A DNA stretch of 14,676 nucleotides from Gammaproteobacteria bacterium. GTDB taxonomy: Bacteria > Pseudomonadota > Gammaproteobacteria > Steroidobacterales > Steroidobacteraceae. This document shows positions 1 through 6,838 of this stretch, one piece after another; the stretch's first letter is position 1, and each line of letters starts with the position of its first letter. The notes below the pieces were generated by a model, which saw nothing but the letters and a program-made list of their open reading frames with translations, had not been told where the DNA came from and searched no databases. The stretch lies in contig JANXYA010000368.1 of the NCBI GenBank assembly GCA_025350345.1, positions 1-14,676 on the forward strand, given 5' to 3'. The position numbers were made by a program, and so were the translations under genes.

Positions 1-2
1 GC

Positions 3-353
3 CGCATTGCCTTCAACGTGATGGCCACAAACTGTGATGATCACACGAAGAACATCTCTTTTATCCTGCGTGAGCAGGGGACTTGGGAGCTCGCTCCGGC
101 CTACGACCTGATCTACGCGTACAACCCGAAGGGGGAATGGACCTACCAGCACCTGATGTCGGTGAACGGGAAGTTCAATCACATAAAGCGTGAGGACCTG
201 CTGGTCCTGGCTGACCGTTTCCAGATCGGTGCCGCTTCCAGGCTGCTTGCCGAAGTGAGGGGCGCCGTTGCCGCATGGCCGGAGTTCGCAGGGCGGGCTC
301 AACTGTCCAAGACGGCAATTGATCGAATTCGCGATCACCACGTGCTGCTCTGA
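3..353 (+). CDS. HipA-family serine/threonine kinase, C-terminal fragment (gene begins before the window)
   Basis: This is the 3' end of a HipA-type kinase gene; the reading frame is open to the left edge, so the true start lies outside. HipA toxins phosphorylate protein targets (glutamyl-tRNA synthetase for E. coli HipA) and are normally held by a HipB antitoxin. Seen here: the catalytic-loop motif NCDDHTKN (around nt 30-53, as in family NxDDHxKN) and, about 20 residues on, the metal-binding LAPAYDL motif (Asp codon 105-107), matching the two essential aspartates of the kinase core. The helical C-terminal tail continues to a TGA stop. About 116 residues are visible, roughly a quarter of a full HipA. 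The hipB partner, usually upstream, cannot be seen, so whether this is a complete toxin-antitoxin unit is unknown. The family call is firm; the substrate is not known. Confidence 0.85.
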   Translation, partial: RIAFNVMATNCDDHTKNISFILREQGTWELAPAYDLIYAYNPKGEWTYQHLMSVNGKFNHIKREDLLVLADRFQIGAASRLLAEVRGAVAAWPEFAGRAQLSKTAIDRIRDHHVLL

Positions 354-397
354 GCCGGATCGCCTGTCGAGTCACTGGGGCAATCGTTGACCATTGC

Positions 398-427
398 TTG
401 ACATGCAAGGCGAGACTTGCCTATCAT
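398..427 (+). promoter_or_regulatory. sigma-70 promoter of the ArsR-SRPBCC operon
   Basis: A perfect -35 box TTGACA (398-403) is followed after 18 bases by TATCAT (422-427), a good -10 box. The predicted transcription start is near 434, giving a leader of about 23 bases before the ATG at 457. The -10 box lies inside an inverted repeat, the layout expected of a promoter blocked by its own repressor. Confidence 0.75.
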
Positions 428-447
428 TTAGGCAAGTAATTACTTGC
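415..447 (+). promoter_or_regulatory. Double palindromic operator, probably bound by the ArsR-family repressor
   Basis: Two overlapping inverted repeats share one half-site. The first is ACTTGCCTA (415-423), five bases, then TAGGCAAGT (429-437), a perfect 9-base match. The second is the perfect 16-base palindrome 432-447 (GCAAGTAATTACTTGC). The core half-site ACTTGC/GCAAGT therefore occurs three times, over the -10 box and the predicted transcription start. ArsR/SmtB dimers typically bind such imperfect 12-2-12-like palindromes at their own promoters. Binding by the adjacent regulator is inference. Confidence 0.7.
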
Positions 448-456
448 ATACAGAAC

Positions 457-789
457 ATGGCAGAGCGCCACGACACCGACATGCTTTTCAGGGCCCTGGC
501 CGATCCCAGCCGGCGCAGGCTCCTGGACCTGCTGCATGCGCACGACGGCCGCACGCTCAACGAGCTGTGCGAACACCTGGACATGACGCGGCAGGGCGTG
601 ACGCAGCACCTGGACCTGCTGGAGGCGGCGAATCTGATCGCCACCGTGCGACGCGGCCGCGAAAAGCTGCATTTCCTCAATCCAGTGCCGCTGCAGGAGA
701 TCTACGAGCGCTGGATTGCCAAGTTCGAGAAGCCGCGCCTCAAGGCGCTCTCGGATCTGAAACGTCAACTGGAGAAAGCCAATGGCTAG
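457..789 (+). CDS. ArsR/SmtB-family winged-helix transcriptional regulator
   Basis: A 110-residue winged-helix repressor of the ArsR family. Residues 7-90 read through the family pattern: FRALADPSRRRLLDLL (helix 1-2), LNELCEHLDMTRQGVTQHLDLLEAANLI (helix-turn-helix, recognition helix RQGVTQHLDLLE), then the wing VRRGREKLHFLNPVPL. I see no metal-binding ELCVCDL motif; only one Cys lies in the corresponding helix, so this is more like the SdpR/metal-independent branch paired with SRPBCC proteins than an arsenic sensor. The ATG at 457 is preferred because the family homology starts there and the promoter puts the transcript start near 434; an upstream TTG at 394 would lie in the promoter. There is no clear Shine-Dalgarno sequence. 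The stop overlaps the next gene by 8 bases, so the two are translated together. Probably autorepressed through the palindromes at 415-447. Confidence 0.9.
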   Translation: MAERHDTDMLFRALADPSRRRLLDLLHAHDGRTLNELCEHLDMTRQGVTQHLDLLEAANLIATVRRGREKLHFLNPVPLQEIYERWIAKFEKPRLKALSDLKRQLEKANG

Positions 790-1246
790 ATCGACCTTTG
801 TCTACGTAACCTACATCCGCACCACCCCGGAGAGGCTGTGGTCAGCACTGACCGACGCGGAGTACATGAAGCAGTACTGGTTCGGCATGCACTGCGAGAG
901 CCAGTGGAAGGCAGGATCCTCGTGGAAGCTGGTGTCCGGCGACGGCCAGATCTTCGACGCCGGCGAGATCGTGGAAGCCGAGCCGCCAAGGCGCTTGGTG
1001 ATCCGCTGGCAGCACCAGAATAAGCCCGAGCTCAAGGCCGAAGGCGACTCGCTATGTACGATGGAATTGGAGCCCGGTGAATCGTCGGTCAAGCTCTCCA
1101 TCACCCACACCATCGAGCGGGATCCCTCGAAGTTGATTGCGGCGGTATCCGGCGGCTGGCCGAAGATCCTCTCCAACCTGAAGTCCCTGCTGGAGTCCGG
1201 CTCCACTGTACTGCAGGACCCTTATCCAACGGCCGTTTCCCGCTGA
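782..1246 (+). CDS. SRPBCC / AHSA1-domain protein (START-like fold)
   Basis: A 154-residue single-domain protein of the AHSA1-like SRPBCC superfamily. Typical family signatures are visible: the opening strand FVYVTYIRTTPERLWSALTD, the YMKQYWFG segment, GSSWKLVSGDGQIFDAGEIVEAEPPRRLVIRW through the central strands, and the final helix with GGWPKILSNLKSLLE. These proteins form a helix-grip cavity for hydrophobic ligands or help other proteins; no enzyme activity can be assigned. The ATG overlaps the ArsR gene by 8 bases, the widespread ArsR-SRPBCC pairing, in which the SRPBCC protein is the regulated product and possibly a ligand handler. The residues after the last helix (STVLQDPYPTAVSR) are an unusual tail. 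The frame stays open for 71 codons past the stop. Cytoplasmic; no signal peptide. Confidence 0.88.
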   Translation: MARSTFVYVTYIRTTPERLWSALTDAEYMKQYWFGMHCESQWKAGSSWKLVSGDGQIFDAGEIVEAEPPRRLVIRWQHQNKPELKAEGDSLCTMELEPGESSVKLSITHTIERDPSKLIAAVSGGWPKILSNLKSLLESGSTVLQDPYPTAVSR

Positions 1247-1501
1247 CGTCCCATTGAGAGCGCTCAAAGATCAGTCGGCGCAATTCACGGAGCTCGCGAA
1301 TCGCTGCTTTGCGAACTTGAAGCATCGGCCAAGGTGACCCGAACCATCAACGGCAGTCGCGACCTCTACGTTGGCCATTTCCGGCTGGCGGGAGCGGCGA
1401 TGACCGCCATTGGGGGGGCCGCCCGGCAGGGCTTGCTGCGAATCTTGCGCCACCGATTTTGACCGGGCAGTCATCGTCACTCAGTGCTACCCTTTGGCGC
1501 C

Positions 1502-3286
1502 ATGCGCTCTCTGATGCTCTCCGTTTCCGCGGTTGCGTTCCTCTGCATTACAGCTTGCGCGTCGGTTGGCGCCAATTTGGTTGATGTCAAGGCGCGCGTC
1601 GCCGCTCAGAACGCGCTTTTCGAGGAATGGTATCAGTCCGACCTCAGGGCCCACCCGGAACAAGCGACCGCCTACGGCGACTATCGGTACAACGACCAAT
1701 TGGACCGGCACTCCCTGGCAGCACTCAGTGCCGAGCACGCGAACGAGCAGTATTTCCTTGCGCACCTGAGAGCCATTCCAACGACCGGCTTCTCCGAACA
1801 GGATGAGATGTCCCACGAGGTGCTGCTGCGCGCGCTGCAGCAGCGCATGCGCAACTACGACTTCAAAGAATACGAGATGCCCGTCAGCCAGATGAGCGGC
1901 CCGCACGTTGGTCTTGCTGATCTGCCGCTGGCCGTCCCGTTCGAGTCGGTGAAGCAGTACGAGGACTACATCGCTCGTCTCCACCAGATCCCGCGCGCAT
2001 TTACCGAAACCGAGGAGGTTCTCCGTGCCGGAATGAAAGACGGCCTTATGCCGGTGCGTTTCCTGCTCGAGAAGGTGCCCGCGCAATGTGACGGCGTGAT
2101 CGAGGCCGATCCCTTCCTGCTGCCCACCCGAAAATTTCCCGCCGGCATCTCAGCGGACGACCAAGAGCGCCTGACCAGGGCGATCACCGACGCGGTCACA
2201 AAGGAGGTTCTGCCGGCATACCGGGCGTTCGGCAATTTTATTGGCATGGAGTACGCGCCCCACGGCCGCACCACACTCGCCGTGGAGTCGCTGCCCGGCG
2301 GTGAGAGGCGCTACCTCAACGATATCCTTGGTCGCACCACCGTCAGCACGCTGACTCCCGACCAGATACACCAGATCGGCCTGCGCGAGATTGACCGGAT
2401 TGAGGCCGACATGCTGGTCATAGCGCACCATGAAGGCTTTGTTGATCTCGCCTCGTATCGAGAGTCGCTCAAGACCAACCCCAAGTATCGGCCGGTCTCA
2501 GCAGAACAAATCCTCGAGTACTTTCGCAAATGCATCGCACAGATGCGCCCGAAGTTGCCGGAATTGTTCGGCTATATCCCGGGTTCTCCCATAACCGTCG
2601 AAGCCATCCCGGATTTCCAGGCGGCGATGGCCACTCACTATCAGACCGGCACGCCTGATGGACAGCGACCGGGCCGAGTGGTGGTGGCCACTTCGCAGTT
2701 CGCCAACCGCTCGCTGATTAATGACGAAGCAATCGCTTATCACGAGGGCATACCCGGGCATCACATGCAGCTGTCCGTGGCACAGCAGATCACCGGGCTG
2801 CCGAAGTTCCGCCAACATGGCGGGAACTCGGGCTACATCGAAGGCTGGGCGCTATACGCCGAGCAGCTCGGCAAGGAAGTGGGCTTCTATCAGGATCCGG
2901 CCAGCGACTACGGAAGACTCTCCAGCGAGTTGTTCCGCGCCGTGCGACTGGTCGTCGATACCGGCATCCATTCGAAGGGCTGGACTCGCGACCAGGTGGT
3001 CGAGTTCTTGCGAAAATCCGAGGCGATTGATGAGCCTACCATCCAGTCGGAAACGGATCGCTATATCGCGTGGCCAGCGCAGGCCCTCGCCTACAAGCTG
3101 GGTCAACTGAAGTTCCGCGAACTGCGTGACCGTGCCCAGATGGAGTTGGGCCCGAGATTCGACATCCGTAGTTTTCACGACGAGATGCTGAGCGGCGGTG
3201 TCCTGCCGCTAGAGCTGTTGGACTCCCGGACGGATAGCTGGATTCGCGCGCAGAAACTTGCGCCCGAATCTGCAGTGGCCAACTGA
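1502..3286 (+). CDS. DUF885-family lipoprotein, putative zinc metallopeptidase
   Basis: A 594-residue member of the DUF885 family. The N-terminus is a lipoprotein signal peptide with lipobox ITA|C (predicted lipidated Cys19), so the mature protein is probably membrane-anchored in the periplasm. The candidate active site is HEGIPGHHMQ (His414, Glu415, His420, His421) followed by GYIEGWALYAEQLG with Glu447, resembling the HExxH plus downstream Glu layout of gluzincins with an inserted residue. Family members are annotated only as putative peptidases, so the substrate is unknown. ATG 1502 is chosen because it gives a compact signal peptide; a GTG at 1484 would add six residues. No Shine-Dalgarno sequence precedes either start; TGCTACCCT (1485-1493) could be an extended -10 giving a nearly leaderless transcript. 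It stands alone, with 255 bases before it and 186 after it. Confidence 0.88.
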   Translation: MRSLMLSVSAVAFLCITACASVGANLVDVKARVAAQNALFEEWYQSDLRAHPEQATAYGDYRYNDQLDRHSLAALSAEHANEQYFLAHLRAIPTTGFSEQDEMSHEVLLRALQQRMRNYDFKEYEMPVSQMSGPHVGLADLPLAVPFESVKQYEDYIARLHQIPRAFTETEEVLRAGMKDGLMPVRFLLEKVPAQCDGVIEADPFLLPTRKFPAGISADDQERLTRAITDAVTKEVLPAYRAFGNFIGMEYAPHGRTTLAVESLPGGERRYLNDILGRTTVSTLTPDQIHQIGLREIDRIEADMLVIAHHEGFVDLASYRESLKTNPKYRPVSAEQILEYFRKCIAQMRPKLPELFGYIPGSPITVEAIPDFQAAMATHYQTGTPDGQRPGRVVVATSQFANRSLINDEAIAYHEGIPGHHMQLSVAQQITGLPKFRQHGGNSGYIEGWALYAEQLGKEVGFYQDPASDYGRLSSELFRAVRLVVDTGIHSKGWTRDQVVEFLRKSEAIDEPTIQSETDRYIAWPAQALAYKLGQLKFRELRDRAQMELGPRFDIRSFHDEMLSGGVLPLELLDSRTDSWIRAQKLAPESAVAN

Positions 3287-3292
3287 TTTGAT

Positions 3293-3390
3293 GGGGTCGG
3301 CCCCTCACACGACCTGGGAACAACGATCGTCGAAAGCGGTCGCTTACAACCGTCCGCTTGGGGGTCAGACTCGGAAGTTCGGACGGAAGT
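3293..3390. repeat. Cluster of short inverted repeats, REP-like
   Basis: Between the DUF885 gene and tRNA-Pro there is no gene but several small palindromes. GGGG-TCGG-CCCC occurs at 3293-3304; ACGATCGT at 3323-3330; AAGCGG (3334-3339) pairs with CCGCTT (3354-3359); CCGTCCG (3350-3356) pairs with CGGACGG (3380-3386). A second GGGGTCAGACTC-like segment lies at 3361-3372. The layout resembles degenerate REP-type intergenic elements spread by REP-associated transposases. One copy only is visible, so repetition in the genome is not shown. The first hairpin could also act as a weak terminator, but it lacks a T-run. Confidence 0.4.
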
Positions 3391-3472
3391 TAAAAGCAGA
3401 CTCAGGGTGTATTTATTCGGCTTCTACCTGGGCCCGCCGGGAGACCGCGATCTTCTAACTAGTTGATCTCAT

Positions 3473-3549
<77 letters not shown>

Positions 3550-3563
3550 ATTCCTTCACTCAC

Positions 3564-4619
3564 TCAATGCTGGCGTTCGACGGCGAAGCGGGCCAGTGCG
3601 GCAAGACCGTTGCGGAACGGCGTTTCCGGGAGTGCCGCGAGGGCGGCAATCGCCAGATCAGCCTCGGCCTGCGCGAGCCGCGCAGTGTACTGAAGGCCCC
3701 CGGTCGATTCAATTGCAGCAAGGATGGCGCCGAGCTGCTCGCGGCCACCGCTCTCGATGGCGGTACGGATCAGGCTGGTGATCCGGGCATCACCCATGCG
3801 CAACGCGTGGATCAGCGGGAGCGTCGGCTTGCCCTCGGCCAGATCCTCACCGAGATTCTTGCCCCGGGTCTCGGGGTCGGAGCGGTAGTCCAGCACATCG
3901 TCAATGAGCTGGTAGGCCGTGCCCAGGTGCTTTCCATAACGCGCCACGGCCTGCTGCACGGCCGGCGGCGCGCCGGCCACCACGGCGGCCACCTCGGCGC
4001 CGGCCTGGAAGAGCTGCGCGGTCTTGCGGTGGATCACCGCCAGGTAGCGCTGCTCGCTCGTGTCGGGATCGCGGGCGTTCATGAGCTGCAGCACCTCGCC
4101 CTCGGCGATCACATTGGTCGCCTCGGCCATGATCTCGATCACCCGCTGCGAGCGCACGGCCGCCATCATCTGGAAGGCGCGCGAATAGACGAAGTCGCCG
4201 ACCAGCACGGTGGCCTGGTTGCCGAACACTTCATTCGCGGTGTCGCGGCCGCGACGGAGGGCGGACATGTCGACCACATCGTCATGCAGCAACGTCGCCG
4301 TGTGGATGAACTCGATGAAGGCCGCAGCCTGGATGTGCGGGCGCGCCGCGGCGCCGGCGCCGTCACTGATGCCGCAGGCACGGCCGGTGAGCACGACGAG
4401 CAGCGGGCGCAGGCGCTTGCCGCCACCGGCGATGATGTGCTCGGCGACCTGGCCGACCAGTGGCACAGAGCTGTGCAAGCCGGTGCGGATGGCCTCATCG
4501 ACGGCCTCGAGGTCGCTCCGGACCAGGGCGCGGATCTGCTCCAGCGCAACAGCCGTGCCGGTGCCTGCGGCTGGGGCCGCCAGCGGGGGCGCTTCAAGGG
4601 CCGTGCGGACAGTATTCAA
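3564..4619 (-). CDS. ispB: Octaprenyl (polyprenyl) diphosphate synthase
   Basis: A trans-polyprenyl diphosphate synthase of about 351 residues; it extends farnesyl diphosphate with isopentenyl diphosphate to make the ubiquinone side chain. Visible motifs: GGGKRLRP (65-72), first aspartate-rich motif LLHDDVVD (Asp113, 114, 117), substrate-binding RRGR, a HRKT segment near 197-200, and second aspartate-rich motif LIDDVLD (Asp240, 241, 244) followed by GEDLAEGKPTLPL. No ATG is available at the front. I chose the TTG at 4619-4617 because a GGAG lies 10 bases upstream; a TTG at 4658 is possible but has no Shine-Dalgarno sequence. An Ala/Pro-rich stretch of about 25 residues precedes the part that aligns with E. 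coli IspB. It is divergent from rplU, the conserved gammaproteobacterial arrangement, which supports IspB over a shorter-chain synthase. Chain length cannot be read from the sequence. Confidence 0.92.
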   Translation of the reverse strand: MNTVRTALEAPPLAAPAAGTGTAVALEQIRALVRSDLEAVDEAIRTGLHSSVPLVGQVAEHIIAGGGKRLRPLLVVLTGRACGISDGAGAAARPHIQAAAFIEFIHTATLLHDDVVDMSALRRGRDTANEVFGNQATVLVGDFVYSRAFQMMAAVRSQRVIEIMAEATNVIAEGEVLQLMNARDPDTSEQRYLAVIHRKTAQLFQAGAEVAAVVAGAPPAVQQAVARYGKHLGTAYQLIDDVLDYRSDPETRGKNLGEDLAEGKPTLPLIHALRMGDARITSLIRTAIESGGREQLGAILAAIESTGGLQYTARLAQAEADLAIAALAALPETPFRNGLAALARFAVERQH

Positions 4620-4647
4620 CTCGCTGTTTCTCCAAGGAAAACCCGGT

Positions 4648-4677
4648 TTGACCCACAAGGCAGCGCTTGAGTAGAAT
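4648..4677 (+). promoter_or_regulatory. Promoter of rplU-rpmA
   Basis: TTGACC (4648-4653) and TAGAAT (4672-4677) are separated by 18 bases, a good sigma-70 match, with a GCG-rich discriminator (4678-4681) typical of growth-rate-controlled promoters. The predicted start near 4684 gives a leader of about 58 bases. The promoter overlaps the upstream TTG candidate start of the divergent ispB gene. Confidence 0.7.
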
Positions 4678-4694
4678 GCGCGACCTTTTCCCTT

Positions 4695-4716
4695 AGTTCC
4701 CGCTCGCGGCGGGACT
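4695..4716 (+). promoter_or_regulatory. Hairpin in the rplU mRNA leader
   Basis: AGTTCCCGC (4695-4703) pairs with GCGGGACT (4709-4716) around a TCGCG loop, with one bulged T. The hairpin sits between the predicted transcription start and the GGAG at 4726-4729. Ribosomal-protein operons are often autoregulated through such leader structures; a role here for L21 is inference. Confidence 0.45.
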
Positions 4717-4741
4717 GAATCATACGGAGCCTTTTAGCCAA

Positions 4742-5056
4742 ATGTACGCGGTCATCGCCACGGGCGGCAAACAGTATCGGGTGGAGAAGGACGGCGTGCT
4801 GCGCATTGAGCGGCTCAGCGCCGAGCCGGGCGCCACCGTGGAATTCAATGACGTGCTACTGATCGCCGATGGCGAGAAGATCACCGTCGGCAAGCCGATG
4901 CTCAAGGGCAGCAAGGTGCTGGCGACGGTCGAATCGCACGGCCAGGGCGACAAGGTGGCGATCGTGAAATTCCGGCGCCGCAAGCACTACCTGCGCATGA
5001 AGAACCACCGCCAGCAGTACACGCAGGTACGCGTGACGGCAATCAACGCGGCCTGA
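4742..5056 (+). CDS. rplU: 50S ribosomal protein L21
   Basis: A 104-residue protein of normal L21 length. The N-terminus MYAVIATGGKQYRVEKDG, the central EFNDVLLIADGEKITVGKP and the C-terminal KFRRRKHYLRMKNHRQQYTQV are diagnostic of bacterial L21, which binds 23S rRNA in the large subunit. A GGAG lies 12 bases before the ATG, slightly far. It is transcribed from a strong promoter at 4648-4677 together with rpmA, 19 bases downstream, and is divergent from ispB, as in E. coli. Confidence 0.98.
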   Translation: MYAVIATGGKQYRVEKDGVLRIERLSAEPGATVEFNDVLLIADGEKITVGKPMLKGSKVLATVESHGQGDKVAIVKFRRRKHYLRMKNHRQQYTQVRVTAINAA

Positions 5057-5075
5057 GAATTGGAGTCACCGAGCC

Positions 5076-5363
5076 ATGGCACATAAGAAAGCAGGCGGCA
5101 GCACGCGCAATGGCCGCGATTCCCACAGCAAGCGCCTGGGCGTGAAGGTGTTCGGCGGTGAGCAGGTGCTGGCCGGCAACATCATCATCCGCCAGCGCGG
5201 CACCAAGGTGCGGGCCGGCGAGAACGTGGGCGTCGGCACCGATCACACGCTGTTCGCGCTCAAGCACGGCCGCGTGCTGTTTCGCCGCAAGGGCGAGGAG
5301 CAGCGGATGTACGTGAGCGTGCAGGCGGAGGCGGCTGCGGACACGGCGGGCGTCGGCCGCTAG
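5076..5363 (+). CDS. rpmA: 50S ribosomal protein L27
   Basis: A 95-residue protein starting MAHKKAGGSTRNGRDS, the flexible N-terminal arm of L27 that reaches towards the peptidyl-transferase centre. RLGVKVFGGEQVLAGNIIIRQRGTK and the GENVGVGTDHTLFAL core are also typical. A GGAG (5062-5065) stands 10 bases before the ATG. The C-terminus ends in an Ala-rich tail (EAAADTAGVGR) about ten residues beyond the short forms of the family. It is the second gene of the rplU operon and is closed by a terminator at 5396-5423. There is no N-terminal extension of the kind cleaved in Firmicutes. Confidence 0.98.
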   Translation: MAHKKAGGSTRNGRDSHSKRLGVKVFGGEQVLAGNIIIRQRGTKVRAGENVGVGTDHTLFALKHGRVLFRRKGEEQRMYVSVQAEAAADTAGVGR

Positions 5364-5395
5364 CGTCCCAACGTTCCCTTCGCGCTCGCGCACCG

Positions 5396-5423
5396 AACCC
5401 CGACTCCGGCCGGGGTTTTCGTT
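5396..5423 (+). terminator. Rho-independent terminator after rpmA
   Basis: AACCCCG (5396-5402) pairs perfectly with CGGGGTT (5411-5417) around an 8-base loop, and the stem runs into TTTTCGTTT. It lies 33 bases after the rpmA stop and 42 bases before obgE. The T-run is interrupted, so some readthrough into obgE is likely. Confidence 0.75.
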
Positions 5424-5464
5424 TCAGGACTCCGCAGCGGGCCCGATGCGGGTAAGCTGGCCGG

Positions 5465-6511
5465 ATGAAATTCGTCGATGAGGCAACGCTGCGCGTGCAG
5501 GCCGGCAACGGTGGACGTGGTTCCGCGAGTTTCCGCCGCGAGAAGTCGGTTCCCTTCGGTGGACCGGACGGCGGCGATGGCGGGAACGGTGGCAGCGTGC
5601 TGCTGCGCGCGGCCGAGGGGATCAACACGCTGGCCGACTTTCGCATCAAGCGCACCTATCGCGCCGCGTCGGGCGCGGGCGGATCGGCGAACGGGTGCAC
5701 CGGACGGAGCGGGGAGGACCTGCAGGTGCTGGTGCCGGTCGGTACCGTGGTGAGCGATGAGCAGACCGCCGAGGTGCTGGGCGACCTGAAGATCGCCGGG
5801 CAGGAGCTCAAGGTCGCGCAGGGTGGCAAGGGCGGCTGGGGCAATACGCGCTTCAAGAGCAGCACCAACCGGGCGCCGCGGCAGTTCGGGCCGGGCCTGC
5901 CCGGGGAGAAAAGGGCCCTGGCGCTCGAGCTCAAGGTGATCGCCGATGTCGGGCTCCTCGGGCTCCCCAACGCGGGAAAGTCCACGCTGATCCGCGCCGT
6001 CTCTGCCGCCCGGCCGCGGGTGGCCGACTATCCCTTCACGACGCTCCATCCCAATCTGGGCGTGGTCTATTGCGGACAACACCGCAGCTTCGTCATGGCC
6101 GACATTCCCGGCCTCATCGAGGGTGCCGCGGAGGGCGCGGGACTCGGGCACCGCTTCCTCAAGCACCTGCAGCGCACCGGCGTGCTGCTGCACCTGATCG
6201 ACATGGCGCCGAGCGATCCGGATGCCGATCCGGTCCGCGATGCGCGCGCCATCGTCGCGGAGCTGAAGAAGTTCAGCGCGGACCTGGGGAAGAAGCCGCG
6301 CTGGCTGGTGATCAACAAGCGCGACCTGTTGCCCGATGAGGAGGCAGAGGCGCGCGCGCGCAGCATCGTGCGGGGCCTGCGCTTCAAGGGTCCCGTGCAC
6401 CTCATCTCGGCGGCGACCGGTCGGGGCACGCGCGAGCTGGCCGAAGCGGTCATGAATTTTCTCGACGAGCGGCGGGGCGCGGCGCGGCGGGTGGCGGCCG
6501 ATGCGCAATAG
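5465..6511 (+). CDS. obgE: Obg-family GTPase ObgE/CgtA
   Basis: A 348-residue GTPase that binds the 50S subunit and links ribosome assembly with growth and the stringent response. The glycine-rich Obg fold covers residues 1-158 (GNGGRGSASFRREK, GGPDGGDGGNGGSV, QGGKGGWGN). The G domain follows with G1 GLPNAGKST (166-174), G3 DIPG (213-216), G4 NKRD (284-287) and G5 SAA at 315. The switch I stretch YPFTTLHPNLGVV is intact. The short Arg/Ala tail replaces the longer acidic C-terminus of E. coli ObgE. No Shine-Dalgarno sequence is evident; TAAGCT (5453-5458) just before the ATG may be a -10 box for an almost leaderless message, besides readthrough from rpmA. The 3' end overlaps the next gene by 11 bases. 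Confidence 0.97.
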   Translation: MKFVDEATLRVQAGNGGRGSASFRREKSVPFGGPDGGDGGNGGSVLLRAAEGINTLADFRIKRTYRAASGAGGSANGCTGRSGEDLQVLVPVGTVVSDEQTAEVLGDLKIAGQELKVAQGGKGGWGNTRFKSSTNRAPRQFGPGLPGEKRALALELKVIADVGLLGLPNAGKSTLIRAVSAARPRVADYPFTTLHPNLGVVYCGQHRSFVMADIPGLIEGAAEGAGLGHRFLKHLQRTGVLLHLIDMAPSDPDADPVRDARAIVAELKKFSADLGKKPRWLVINKRDLLPDEEAEARARSIVRGLRFKGPVHLISAATGRGTRELAEAVMNFLDERRGAARRVAADAQ

Positions 6512-6836
6512 CAAGGTGCGTCAGCGCATTGCCGCGGGGAAACTCAAGCTCCGCATCCGTGACCTGCGCAATCTCGGTGCCAGATCGGAGCAGATCCTGG
6601 GAGCGATCGGCATACGCACCGCCGACGAGCTACGCCGGCAGGGAGCCGTGCGCACCTATGCCGAGCTCAGGCGCTCGGGCGCGAAGCCTTCACTGAACAT
6701 GCTCTGGGCGCTGGCCGGGGCGCTGGATCCCTGGCCGGAGGGCACGCATTGGCGCGAAATCGCGCACGGCGAGTCGCGACTGTCGCTGCTGCTGGCGGTG
6801 GAGGATCTGGAGACTGCGGCGCGTCGGCGCGCCTAA
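6501..6836 (+). CDS. Stand-alone TfoX C-terminal-domain protein
   Basis: A 111-residue protein matching only the C-terminal domain of TfoX/Sxy competence regulators. Residues about 19-80 follow that domain: LRNLGARSEQILGAIGIRTADELRRQGAVRTYAELRRSG, then SLNMLWALAGAL. The TfoX_C domain is a small helical, helix-hairpin-helix-like fold. The N-terminal TfoX domain is absent, and the first residues are basic. In full-length proteins TfoX/Sxy acts with CRP to switch on competence genes; the role of the isolated domain is not known. The ATG lies inside the end of obgE (11-base overlap), suggesting translational coupling. The gene ends only 2 bases from the stop of rpsT on the other strand, with no room for a terminator. 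The family call rests on the motif pattern recalled, not on a search. Confidence 0.8.
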   Translation: MRNSKVRQRIAAGKLKLRIRDLRNLGARSEQILGAIGIRTADELRRQGAVRTYAELRRSGAKPSLNMLWALAGALDPWPEGTHWREIAHGESRLSLLLAVEDLETAARRRA

Positions 6837-6838
6837 GT

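Noticed and set aside
394..456. Upstream TTG start extending the ArsR-family protein by 21 residues
   Set aside because: The extension would be encoded by the promoter and operator region and has no family similarity.
3567..4670. Open frame of 367 codons on the plus strand opposite ispB
   Set aside because: It is the antisense shadow of a well-supported gene, rich in His/Arg/Gly as expected from GC-rich complementary codons, with no recognisable domain.
5360..6514. Minus-strand open frame of 384 codons opposite obgE
   Set aside because: It covers the obgE gene and the rpmA terminator region; no domain is visible.
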